Shown here piece after piece: positions 7,723-14,904 of a stretch of DNA of 38,894 nucleotides (positions are counted from its first letter, which is position 1; every line of letters begins with the position of its first letter). Both the position numbers and the translations under genes were made by a program. The DNA is from Pseudomonas sp. N40(2020) (GTDB taxonomy: Bacteria; Pseudomonadota; Gammaproteobacteria; Pseudomonadales; Pseudomonadaceae): NCBI RefSeq assembly GCF_014472415.1, contig NZ_JACSZV010000052.1, positions 1 to 38,894 on the forward strand, given 5' to 3'. Below the pieces are notes generated by a model, which was given only the letters and a program-made list of their open reading frames with translations, was not told the origin of the DNA and did not search any database.

Positions 7723-9329
7723 ACTCTATCTTCCTGCGCATCTACGGCGGCATGTGCGCCGCGCTGATTCTGGTGGCGGTGCTCGGCGTGCTGGCGCTGA
7801 ACCTGCTCAACCAGGTGCGCAGCGAGCAATACCGCGAGCGCCTGGCCCATGGCACGTTCTCGCTGATGGCCGACAACCTGCAACCGATGAACCAGACCGA
7901 GCGCCATCGTGCCCTGCTGGTGTGGGAGCGTTTGCTCGGCATCCCGTTGGCGCTGAAGAAGTTTGCCGAGACCGATCTCGACCTGACCCAGCGCACCCGC
8001 GTGCTGCGCGGTTCGGCGTTGGTGGAGCAGACCGGCCCGCACGCGGCGAAGGTTTACCGACTGGTCAGTGACAAAGAACAGTTGGTGCTCACGGGCGAGG
8101 TGCAGCAGATCAGTGAGCAATTGGCCCGCGCGACTATTTACCTGTTGGCCGATGAGCTGGTGCGCGTGCCAGTGGCCGAGCAGCCCAAGCGGTTGGCGCA
8201 GATAAAGGAAGACAAGGGCTTCGGTTTCGATCTGCGTCTGGTCACGGTGAACGACGCCGACATGGACGAAGACCAGAGCCGTCGCGTGGCCGAGGGCGAC
8301 ACGGTGATGGCGTTGGGCAAGGGGGGGGATTCGATCCGGGTGTTTGCCGGCATGGTCGGCACGCCGTGGGTGCTGGAAATCGGCCCGTTGTATCAGATGA
8401 ATCCGTATCCACCGGAGTGGCTGGTGTTGATCGCTGCGCTTGGCCTCAGTTTGATCGGTCTGATCGTTTATCTATTGGTGCGCCAACTGGAGCGGCGCTT
8501 GCGCGGCCTCGAAGCGGCGGCCACGCGGATCGCCAAGGGCAGTCTGGAAACCCGCGTGCCGGCGCGCGGTGCCGACTCGGTCGGGCGGCTGGCTTCCGCG
8601 TTCAATGGCATGGCGGAGCACTTGCAGCAATTGCTGGCGATCCAGCGCGAACTGGTGCGTGCGGTGTCCCATGAGCTGCGCACGCCGGTGGCGCGGTTGC
8701 GTTTCGGCCTGGAGATGATTGGCTCGGCGACCACACCGCAAGCGCTGGAAAAGTACCGTGAAGGCATGGATCACGACATCGAAGACCTCGATAAGCTGGT
8801 CGATGAAATGCTCACTTATGCACGACTGGAGCAGGGTTCGCCGGCGCTGACATTTCAGCGCATCGACCTTGATGCGCTGGTCAATCAAGTGATTGAAGAG
8901 TTGGCGCCGCTGCGTGCCGAGGTCACGGTGCAGCGCGGCTTGTGCCTGTCGGCCGCCGACAATGACGATGCCTGGGTCGAGGCCGAGCCGCGTTACCTGC
9001 ACCGGGCGCTGCAGAACCTGGTGAGCAACGCCATGCGCCATGCAGGCTCGAAGGTCACGGTGAGTTATCAGGTCGGCCAGTTGCGTTGCCGGGTGGACGT
9101 CGAGGACGACGGGCCGGGTGTGCCGGAAGTGGCGTGGGAGCGGATTTTTACGCCGTTTCTACGGCTGGATGACAGCCGCACGCGGGCGTCAGGCGGGCAT
9201 GGATTGGGCTTGTCGATTGTGCGGCGGATCATCCATTGGCATGACGGCCGGGCGATCATTGGCAAGAGCAAAAGTCTGGGTGGGGCTTGTTTCAGTTTGA
9301 GTTGGCCGAGAAATCAGGAGCGCCGCTGA
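7719..9329 (+). CDS. RstB-like sensor histidine kinase
   Basis: This 536-residue inner-membrane sensor kinase partners the upstream regulator. It has TM1 at about 8-30, a periplasmic domain of about 195 residues, and TM2 at about 233-254. A HAMP linker follows (RRLRGLEAAATRIAKGSLE), then the phospho-acceptor His318 in AVSHELRTPVARLRF. The ATPase domain is near 400-530 with N-box NLVSNAMRHA, VEDDGPGVP and GGHGLGLSIVRRI. Translation starts at GTG within a GTGA overlap with the regulator stop. The periplasmic domain resembles RstB sensors by layout; the ligand is unknown. A REPIN follows 25 bases past the stop. Confidence 0.88.
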   Translation: MNSIFLRIYGGMCAALILVAVLGVLALNLLNQVRSEQYRERLAHGTFSLMADNLQPMNQTERHRALLVWERLLGIPLALKKFAETDLDLTQRTRVLRGSALVEQTGPHAAKVYRLVSDKEQLVLTGEVQQISEQLARATIYLLADELVRVPVAEQPKRLAQIKEDKGFGFDLRLVTVNDADMDEDQSRRVAEGDTVMALGKGGDSIRVFAGMVGTPWVLEIGPLYQMNPYPPEWLVLIAALGLSLIGLIVYLLVRQLERRLRGLEAAATRIAKGSLETRVPARGADSVGRLASAFNGMAEHLQQLLAIQRELVRAVSHELRTPVARLRFGLEMIGSATTPQALEKYREGMDHDIEDLDKLVDEMLTYARLEQGSPALTFQRIDLDALVNQVIEELAPLRAEVTVQRGLCLSAADNDDAWVEAEPRYLHRALQNLVSNAMRHAGSKVTVSYQVGQLRCRVDVEDDGPGVPEVAWERIFTPFLRLDDSRTRASGGHGLGLSIVRRIIHWHDGRAIIGKSKSLGGACFSLSWPRNQERR

Positions 9330-9354
9330 GCCCCGCAGTGGCTGGACGATAGCT

Positions 9355-9420
9355 TTCGCGAGCAGGCTCGCTCCCACAGGTGAAATGCATTCCAAATGTG
9401 GGAGCGAGCCTGCTCGCGAA
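9355..9420. repeat. REPIN, TTCGCGAGCAGGCTCGCTCCCACA class
   Basis: Two inverted 24-base units (9355-9378, 9397-9420) flank an 18-base spacer. They lie between the RstB-like sensor gene and the convergent phosphopantetheinyl transferase gene. Paired copies of the same class occur at 11913-12001, 18934-18997 and 22319-22384. Confidence 0.92.
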
Positions 9421-9446
9421 GAGGGCTGCACAGGCGCCGAAAATCT

Positions 9447-10172
9447 TCAGGCTTTGATGCTGACCAGACTCAACAACTGCCCATCCTGCACACCAAACTG
9501 CGCATCCAGCTCCGTCCCGTTGCGCCATTCACTCGACAGATCCGTCAACAGACGCAACCGCACCTCACCCTGTTCAGTCCACTCCAGCACTTCGGCGTGC
9601 TCAAAGTAAAAGCGCTTCTGCACGATCGGGTACAGCGCCTTGAACAAACTCTCTTTTACCGAAAACGTCAGCGTCACCCACAGCGCCAACTGATCCCGCG
9701 AACCCGCCGCCATGCGTTGCATCTCCGGCGGCGTGAGGATTTCCCCGGCCAGTCGTTCGGCACGTTCGGTATTTAGCAGGTTTTCCAGATCCATACCCAG
9801 ACCGCGCCAATGTTGCTTGTTGGCGACGATCGCCGCCGCGCGGCCGGTGCTGTGGGTGATCGAGCCGCAGATGTGCGCCGGCCATACCGGCGCACGATCT
9901 TCGCCAATCGCCGGGATCGCCCCCTTGCCTTCCAATTGCTGCAACGCCGCACGGGCGCAGACTCGCCCGGCGAGAAACTCCGCCTGCCGCTTGGCCACGG
10001 ATCGCTGAATACTCGGCGGCGGCTCGATGGCGCTGCGTTGGAAATCATCGCCGAGCAGTTGTGACGGATCGAAATGGGTGCTGAGCAGCACCGTGTCAGG
10101 CAACACCGTTGGCAACGGCCAGTGGGCATCGAGCGGGGTGCAGCAGGCGGGGAGGGCAGGCGTTGGATTCAT
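9447..10172 (-). CDS. pcpS: 4'-phosphopantetheinyl transferase, PcpS/EntD type
   Basis: This 241-residue Sfp/EntD-family enzyme moves the phosphopantetheine arm from CoA to carrier proteins. In P. aeruginosa the single such enzyme, PcpS, serves fatty acid synthesis and siderophore synthetases alike. Visible motifs are ICGSITHS (about 101-108), the Mg-binding GLGMDLENLL (Asp128, Glu130) and the family signature FSVKESLFKALYP (Glu174, Lys178). The frame is open to 10322, but that part lies in a REPIN. Starts at 10172 (MNPTPALP) and 10181 (MPAM) are both possible because no clear ribosome site decides. The two-component pair / PPTase / dienelactone-hydrolase order resembles PA1157-PA1166. Confidence 0.88.
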   Translation of the reverse strand: MNPTPALPACCTPLDAHWPLPTVLPDTVLLSTHFDPSQLLGDDFQRSAIEPPPSIQRSVAKRQAEFLAGRVCARAALQQLEGKGAIPAIGEDRAPVWPAHICGSITHSTGRAAAIVANKQHWRGLGMDLENLLNTERAERLAGEILTPPEMQRMAAGSRDQLALWVTLTFSVKESLFKALYPIVQKRFYFEHAEVLEWTEQGEVRLRLLTDLSSEWRNGTELDAQFGVQDGQLLSLVSIKA

Positions 10173-10220
10173 GGCGGGCATTTTGCCGGTTAGCATCAAA
10201 ACTGGGTAGAGGCACACACC

Positions 10221-10305
10221 TGTAGGAGCTGCCGAAGGCTGCGATCTTTTGATTTTGATTGTTAAAAACAGGATCAAAAGATCGCAGCCTTCGGCAGCTC
10301 CTACA
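10221..10305. repeat. REPIN, GTAGGAGCTGCCGAAGGC class
   Basis: Inverted copies of the same 33-base unit as at 7-85 surround a loop of about 19 bases. It occupies the gap between the PPTase start and the stop of the dienelactone-hydrolase-like gene, both on the minus strand, so it probably lies in or between their transcripts. Confidence 0.92.
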
Positions 10306-10351
10306 GGGGCATTGCGATCCATTGAAGATTTTTGATCGCGCAGGTTTTGGG

Positions 10352-11143
10352 TCAGCCAAATATTGTCTGGAAGAACGCCTTCATATCCGCCCAGGATTTT
10401 TCATCGGCTGCCTTGTTGTAGCCGATGTCCGGGCCACCGTGCTCGCCATGACCCAGGCGATCGGCATCCGGATTGGTAAAACCATGCTTGGCCCCATCCA
10501 GGCTGACGAACTTGTAGTCAGCGCCGGCCTTGTCCATTTCCGATTTGAACGCGGTGACGTTGTCCGGCGTGACCATACTGTCCAGTGCGCCATGCTCCAC
10601 CAGAATCTTCGCCTTCACACTGCCGGGCGTGGCCGGTGTCTTGGTCGCCAGTGCGCCGTGGAAACTCACCACGCCCGCCAGTGGCTCACCCTGTCGCGCG
10701 GCATTCAGCACCACGGCGCCGCCGAAGCAATAACCGATGGCGGCGAGTTTGTTCACGTCGGTCTGCGGTTGTTTCTTCAGCAGGTTCAGCCCGGCCTCGA
10801 AGCGCTTGCTGGAGGCGGCCGCGTCCTGCGTCGCCGCCTGCATGAACGCCATCGCATCTTTCGGGTGCTCGGTGTTCTTGCCCTCGCCGTACATATCAAT
10901 CGCCAATGCGCTGTAGCCGAGTTCGGCCAGATCCCGCGCGCGGCGTTTGGCGTAGTCGTTCAGGCCCCACCATTCGTGCACCACAACGACTCCCGGGCGC
11001 TTGCCTTTGATGGCGTCGTCGTAGGCGTAGTAGCCGATCAGCTTGGTGCCGTCGGCACTCTGGTAGGGGATTTCTTCGGTCTTGATCGCCGCCTGGGTGA
11101 GGCTGCTGACGGCCAGCAAGGTGAGGGCGAGGAACAGGCGCAT
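10352..11143 (-). CDS. Exported dienelactone hydrolase family protein
   Basis: This 263-residue alpha/beta hydrolase of the dienelactone hydrolase family has a cleavable signal peptide (residues 1-18, ending SLTQA), so it is probably periplasmic. The nucleophile Cys139 lies in AIGYCFGGAV, and the other triad members are Asp188 (HGALDSMV) and His220 (DGAKHGF). The oxyanion-region motif VVVHEWWGL is typical. The true substrate is unknown; members with a signal peptide occur widely in Pseudomonas (for example PA1166). It is divergent from oprH, so the PhoP repeat array lies in their shared 143-base gap and could affect both. Confidence 0.87.
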   Translation of the reverse strand: MRLFLALTLLAVSSLTQAAIKTEEIPYQSADGTKLIGYYAYDDAIKGKRPGVVVVHEWWGLNDYAKRRARDLAELGYSALAIDMYGEGKNTEHPKDAMAFMQAATQDAAASSKRFEAGLNLLKKQPQTDVNKLAAIGYCFGGAVVLNAARQGEPLAGVVSFHGALATKTPATPGSVKAKILVEHGALDSMVTPDNVTAFKSEMDKAGADYKFVSLDGAKHGFTNPDADRLGHGEHGGPDIGYNKAADEKSWADMKAFFQTIFG

Positions 11144-11190
11144 GGTCGTTGTCCTTATCGAAAAGTGGTCAGAACAGCCTAGTCGATTTG

Positions 11191-11240
11191 GTTCAGGTCA
11201 GGTTCAGAGAGCGTTCAGGGTCGGTACAGGGGAGGGTCAG
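11191..11240 (+). promoter_or_regulatory. PhoP box array upstream of oprH
   Basis: Five hexamers sit at an exact 11-bp period: GTTCAG at 11191, 11202 and 11213, GTACAG at 11224 and GGTCAG at 11235. Each pair is separated by 5 bases, the hexamer-N5-hexamer layout of PhoP boxes. The last hexamer ends 11 bases before CATACC (11252-11257), a possible -10. It precedes the oprH ATG by 46 bases. In P. aeruginosa, oprH-phoP-phoQ is PhoP-activated in low Mg2+. Confidence 0.8.
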
Positions 11241-11286
11241 TAACCTTGCGCCATACCCAAACAGCACTGTGAAAGAGGAAATACCC

Positions 11287-11892
11287 ATGACTCGTTTAAA
11301 CAAACTGCTGCTGGCAATGACCGTTATGAGCGCCAGTATCGCGGCCCAGGCCGACACCACTTCGAACTTCGCCGGCCTGACCTTCGGCCAGACCAGCGAC
11401 AAAATCGACAAGTCCCATGCTCTGAACAACAACCTCGATCACCCTAACGCCACCGGCGCGATCGACGGCAACAACACCTACGGCGTACGCCTCGGTCAGC
11501 AAAACTCGCAAGGTCGCTACTACGCCACCTACGACAACGTGTCCGGTTCGCACAATGGCATTAAACTGCGCCAGGAAAACTTGTTGGGCAGCTACGATCT
11601 GTTCTACCCGGTGGGCAGTACCACCAAACTGTTCGGCGGTGCGACGGCCGGTCTGACCAAACTGACCCAAGAGTCGCCAGGCTATAGCCGCGACAGTGAC
11701 ATCGGTTACGCGGTCGGCGGCCAGTTCGGTGTGTTGCAGCAAGTATCGCAAAACACCTCGGTGGAACTCGGTTACCGTTACCTGATGAGCAACGCGAGCA
11801 CCGAGATGAGCGAACGCGGTGGCAGCAAGCAAGGCTCGCTGGATCTGAACAGCAGCGCGCAGACTTACCTGTCGGCCAACTACAATTTCTAA
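11287..11892 (+). CDS. oprH: Outer membrane protein OprH
   Basis: OprH (201 residues) is a small eight-stranded outer-membrane barrel that binds LPS and stabilises the surface when divalent cations are scarce. The signal peptide is residues 1-22 (MSASIAAQA). Family-typical segments include FAGLTFGQTSDKIDKS, YGVRLGQQNSQGRYYATYDN, KLRQENLLGSYD and the C-terminal aromatic YLSANYNF. The ATG at 11287 is preceded by GAGG; an upstream in-frame extension would remove the signal peptide from the N-terminus and is rejected. It is the first gene of oprH-phoP-phoQ, with a REPIN in the 150-base gap before phoP. Confidence 0.94.
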   Translation: MTRLNKLLLAMTVMSASIAAQADTTSNFAGLTFGQTSDKIDKSHALNNNLDHPNATGAIDGNNTYGVRLGQQNSQGRYYATYDNVSGSHNGIKLRQENLLGSYDLFYPVGSTTKLFGGATAGLTKLTQESPGYSRDSDIGYAVGGQFGVLQQVSQNTSVELGYRYLMSNASTEMSERGGSKQGSLDLNSSAQTYLSANYNF

Positions 11893-11912
11893 GGAGTTGC
11901 CGCCAAATTCAA

Positions 11913-12001
11913 TGTGGGAGCGAGCCTGCTCGCGAAGCGATGTGTCAGTCGACATCTTCATTGACTGACTCACCGCTTTCGCGAGCAGGCTCGCTCCCAC
12001 A
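11913..12001. repeat. REPIN inside the oprH-phoP operon
   Basis: Inverted TGTGGGAGCGAGCCTGCTCG units (11913-11936 and about 11978-12001) with a spacer of about 41 bases fill most of the oprH-phoP gap. In RNA they would form a long hairpin between the outer-membrane protein and regulator cistrons. Confidence 0.92.
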
Positions 12002-12042
12002 GATGTGTAGTCGGAGATGTTTGATTTGCCCGGGAGAGCAAT

Positions 12043-12720
12043 ATGAAACTGTTGGTCGTCGAAGATGAAGCGCTGTTGCGCCATCACCTGCAAACCCGTC
12101 TGACGGAGAGCGGTCACGTGGTCGAGTCCGTGGCCAATGCCGAGGAGGCGCTGTATCAGACTGGACAGTTCAACTTTGACCTGGCGGTGATCGACCTTGG
12201 TCTGCCGGGCATGGGCGGCCTCGACCTGATCCGTCAGTTGCGTTCGGGCGGCAAGACCTTCCCGATCCTGATCCTCACCGCGCGCGGCAACTGGCAGGAC
12301 AAGGTCGAAGGTCTGGCTGCCGGCGCCGACGATTACGTGGTCAAACCGTTCCAGTTCGAAGAACTCGACGCGCGCCTGAATGCCTTGCTGCGCCGCTCAA
12401 GCGGCTTCACCCAGTCGACCATCGTCGCCGGCCCTCTGTTGCTCGATCTCAATCGCAAGCAAGCGAGCCTCGACGAGCAACCACTGGCGCTGACCGCCTA
12501 CGAATACCGCATTCTTGAATACCTGATGCGTCATCACCAGCAAGTGGTGCCCAAGGATCGCCTGATGGAACAACTCTATCCGGATGACGACGAGCGCGAT
12601 CCGAACGTGATCGAAGTGCTGGTCGGCCGCTTGCGCCGCAAACTCGAAGGCCCGGCAGGGTTCAAGCCGATCGACACCGTGCGTGGCCTCGGCTACCTGT
12701 TCAATGAGCGCTGCACTTGA
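12043..12720 (+). CDS. phoP: Response regulator PhoP
   Basis: PhoP (225 residues) is the OmpR-family regulator of the low-Mg2+ and cationic-peptide response. The receiver domain (1-118) has VVEDEA, phospho-acceptor Asp51 in AVIDLGLPGMGG and Lys in VVKPFQFEE. The DNA-binding domain (about 125-222) has LTAYEYRILEYLM, DRLMEQLY, VIEVLVGRLRRKL and RGLGYLF. The start MKLLVVEDEA matches the family, preceded by GGGAGAG. It overlaps phoQ by 4 bases. Neighbouring oprH and phoQ confirm identity. Confidence 0.95.
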   Translation: MKLLVVEDEALLRHHLQTRLTESGHVVESVANAEEALYQTGQFNFDLAVIDLGLPGMGGLDLIRQLRSGGKTFPILILTARGNWQDKVEGLAAGADDYVVKPFQFEELDARLNALLRRSSGFTQSTIVAGPLLLDLNRKQASLDEQPLALTAYEYRILEYLMRHHQQVVPKDRLMEQLYPDDDERDPNVIEVLVGRLRRKLEGPAGFKPIDTVRGLGYLFNERCT

Positions 12721-14063
12721 TTCGTTCCCTTCGCGTCCGTTTGATGCTCGCCGCCACTACGTTGGCGGTGTTGTTCATGCTCGCCTTGCTGCCGGCGATG
12801 CAGGGCGCTTTCAGCCTCGCGTTGCAGGACTCTATCGAGCAGCGTCTGGCGTCGGACGTCACCACGCTGATTTCTGCCGCGCGCATCGAAAACGGCAAAT
12901 TGGTCATGCCCTCGCAGTTGCCGGATGAGCGTTTCAACCTCACCGACTTCCGTCTGCTGGGTTACATCTACGACCGCGAAGGTCATCTGGTCTGGCGCTC
13001 GAAAGCCACTCAGGAAGAGCAGATCAACTACAAGCCGCGCTACGACGGGCTCGGTAATGAGTTCGCGCGGATTCGTGAGAGCAACGGTCAGGAATTCTTC
13101 GTTTACGACGTTGAAGTAAAACTGCTCGGCGGTAAAAGCGCGGCATTCAGCATCGTCGCCCTGCAGCCGGTGCGCGAATACGAAACCACCCTTGAAGGCC
13201 TGCGCGAGAATCTGTATCTGGGCTTTGGCGCAGCCTTGCTTGTGCTGTTGGCGCTGCTGTGGATCGGCTTGACCTGGGGCTTGAAGGCCTTGCGCCAACT
13301 CAGCCAGGAACTCGACGAAATCGAGAGCGGCACCCGCGAAAGCCTCACGGAAAAACATCCGCGCGAATTGCTGCGTCTGACTGGCTCGCTCAACCGCTTG
13401 CTGCTCAGTGAGCGCCAGCAGCGCAGCCGTTATCGCGACTCTCTCGACGACTTGGCCCATAGCCTGAAAACGCCGTTGGCGGTGTTGCAGGGTGTCAGTG
13501 AGGACATGGCTCAGCGGCCCAAAGACATCGATCAGGCGTTGGTGCTGCAAAGTCAGATCGAACGGATGAGTCAGCAGATCAGTTATCAGCTGCAACGGGC
13601 GAGTTTGCGTAAAAGCGGTTTGGTGCGACATCAGGTGCGGCTGCGTCCGGTGCTGCAAAGCCTGTGCGATACGCTGGACAAGGTTTATCGGGACAAGCGT
13701 GTGCAGGTGGCGTTTGATCTGCCGGAGCATTGTTATGTGCCGATCGAGCAGGGTGCCTTGTTGGAGATGATGGGGAATTTGCTGGAGAACGCTTATCGGC
13801 TGTGTCTTGGGGAAGTGCGCATTAGCGTGCGTGAGTCGCTCGCCGGGGTTGAGTTGTGTGTTGAGGATGATGGGCCGGGGGTGCCGCCGGATCAGCGGGC
13901 GCGGATTCTTGAGCGCGGTGAGCGTTTGGATCGGCAGCATCCGGGGCAGGGGATTGGGTTGGCGGTGGTCAAGGACATCATCGAAAGCTATAACGCCAAG
14001 TTGATGCTGGGGGATTCGCCGATGGGTGGGGCGGCGTTTCGGATTCATTTTCCTGCGGTTTGA
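12717..14063 (+). CDS. phoQ: Sensor histidine kinase PhoQ
   Basis: PhoQ (448 residues) senses Mg2+, cationic peptides and pH in the periplasm and controls PhoP. It has TM1 at about 10-30, a periplasmic sensor domain at about 31-165, TM2 at about 167-187, then HAMP. The phospho-acceptor is His248 in DDLAHSLKTPLAVLQ, a PhoQ-type H box with Lys instead of Arg. The ATPase part has NLLENAYRL, VEDDGPGVP and GQGIGLAVVKDI. The start is TTG within the phoP stop (TTGA), supported by the family-typical N-terminus MIRSLRVRLMLA. No terminator is obvious; a long inverted repeat begins 8 bases after the stop. Confidence 0.94.
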   Translation: MIRSLRVRLMLAATTLAVLFMLALLPAMQGAFSLALQDSIEQRLASDVTTLISAARIENGKLVMPSQLPDERFNLTDFRLLGYIYDREGHLVWRSKATQEEQINYKPRYDGLGNEFARIRESNGQEFFVYDVEVKLLGGKSAAFSIVALQPVREYETTLEGLRENLYLGFGAALLVLLALLWIGLTWGLKALRQLSQELDEIESGTRESLTEKHPRELLRLTGSLNRLLLSERQQRSRYRDSLDDLAHSLKTPLAVLQGVSEDMAQRPKDIDQALVLQSQIERMSQQISYQLQRASLRKSGLVRHQVRLRPVLQSLCDTLDKVYRDKRVQVAFDLPEHCYVPIEQGALLEMMGNLLENAYRLCLGEVRISVRESLAGVELCVEDDGPGVPPDQRARILERGERLDRQHPGQGIGLAVVKDIIESYNAKLMLGDSPMGGAAFRIHFPAV

Positions 14064-14071
14064 GTTTTGTT

Positions 14072-14312
14072 GTGGGCATATCCGTTGCTGCGGGTGTTGC
14101 TGCTGGTGGTTCCGCCCTTACGGCGGGTCACTTTTGGCAAACGCCCCAAAAGTAACCAAAAGGTCTGTGCCCTGACGTTCGGCCCCTCGCTGAGGCTCGG
14201 GGTTCCTTCGTTCCGGGATTGATCCGGGCGCATCGCCTCCGGTTTGCTTCGCTGCACCTCCTCTCGATGTGTTTGGCTGCGCCAAACGGTCGCTTCGCTC
14301 CCACCCCCGGAT
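14072..14312 (+). repeat. Left arm of a long imperfect inverted repeat
   Basis: This arm of about 240 bases pairs with the inverted copy at 14615-14855. Shared blocks include ATATCCGTTGCTGCGGGTGT, TTCCGCCCTTACGGCGGGTC, AAAGTAACCAAAA, CCGGTTTGCT and GCTGCACCTCCTCTCGATG. No credible gene is encoded. The element type resembles a dispersed intergenic repeat of fluorescent pseudomonads; that family assignment is from memory. Confidence 0.85.
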
Positions 14313-14419
14313 CAATCCCTCCACTCAGCCTGCCGACGGGCCTTCAGATCAAGAGCTGTACTCGAGCTAACGCTCATTGTGTTGAGTGGTGAAAAGCGTG
14401 CGGTTGGCTTTTGATTTTC

Positions 14420-14442
14420 TGTAGGAGTGAGCCTGCTCGCGA
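14420..14442 (+). repeat. Single REP, GAGCCTGCTCGCGA class
   Basis: One unpaired REP unit (TGTAGGAGTGAGCCTGCTCG and CGA) lies between the arms of the long inverted repeat. It is a T/A-variant of the class at 9355-9420. Confidence 0.75.
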
Positions 14443-14489
14443 TGGCGGCCTGACAGCCGACCAATCTCTGGCAGGTTCCCCCCATTCCC

Positions 14490-14522
14490 TGTAGGAGCTG
14501 CCGAAGGCTGCGATCTTTTGAT
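14490..14522 (+). repeat. Single REP, GTAGGAGCTGCCGAAGGC class
   Basis: An unpaired unit identical in type to those at 7-39 and 10221-10253, ending GATCTTTTGAT. It directly abuts the tandem hexamers that start at 14530. Confidence 0.85.
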
Positions 14523-14529
14523 CTGTTTT

Positions 14530-14584
14530 GGCTTTGGCTTTGGCTTTGGCTTTTGATCTTGCTCTTGATCTTGCTCTTGCTCTT
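14530..14584 (+). repeat. Tandem hexamer repeats
   Basis: (GGCTTT)x4 at 14530-14553 is followed, after one T, by two copies of GATCTTGCTCTT and one GCTCTT (14555-14584). A comparable short array, three CCAAAT units, lies just outside the right arm at about 14853-14876. These are slippage-prone arrays without coding content. Confidence 0.85.
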
Positions 14585-14614
14585 CAGCCCATCGGCAGGC
14601 CGAGCGTAGGTGTT

Positions 14615-14855
14615 CATCCGGGGGTAGGCGCGCAGCGCCGTGCGGCGAAGCCGCATCCATCGAGAGGAGGTGCAGCGCAGCAAACCGGAAGCGATGCCCC
14701 CGGATGGACACCGTAGCGAGGGAACACTGAGCCTAGGCGAAGTGCCGTACGTCAGGGGGCAGCCTTTTTGGTTACTTTTTCGGCGTCTGGAAAAAGTGAC
14801 CCGCCGTAAGGGCGGAACCCTAATCAGCAACACCCGCAGCAACGGATATACACCC
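14615..14855 (-). repeat. Right arm of the long imperfect inverted repeat
   Basis: Reverse-complement counterpart of 14072-14312. On this arm the central part diverges (for example TTTTTCGGCGTCTGGAAAAA where the left arm has a different hairpin), while the ends are well conserved. Short open frames here are not genes. Confidence 0.85.
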
Positions 14856-14904
14856 AAATCCAAATCCAAATCCAAAACTCAGAGGGCGGAACCTCGAAGC
14901 CGCC

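Noticed and set aside
9385..9776. Open frames starting in the REPIN and running antisense to the PPTase gene.
   Set aside because: Their N-termini are translated REP sequence and the PPTase motifs are all on the minus strand.
14530..14876. CRISPR-like tandem repeats.
   Set aside because: Units are 6 or 12 bases with no spacers and no cas genes; they are simple slippage arrays.
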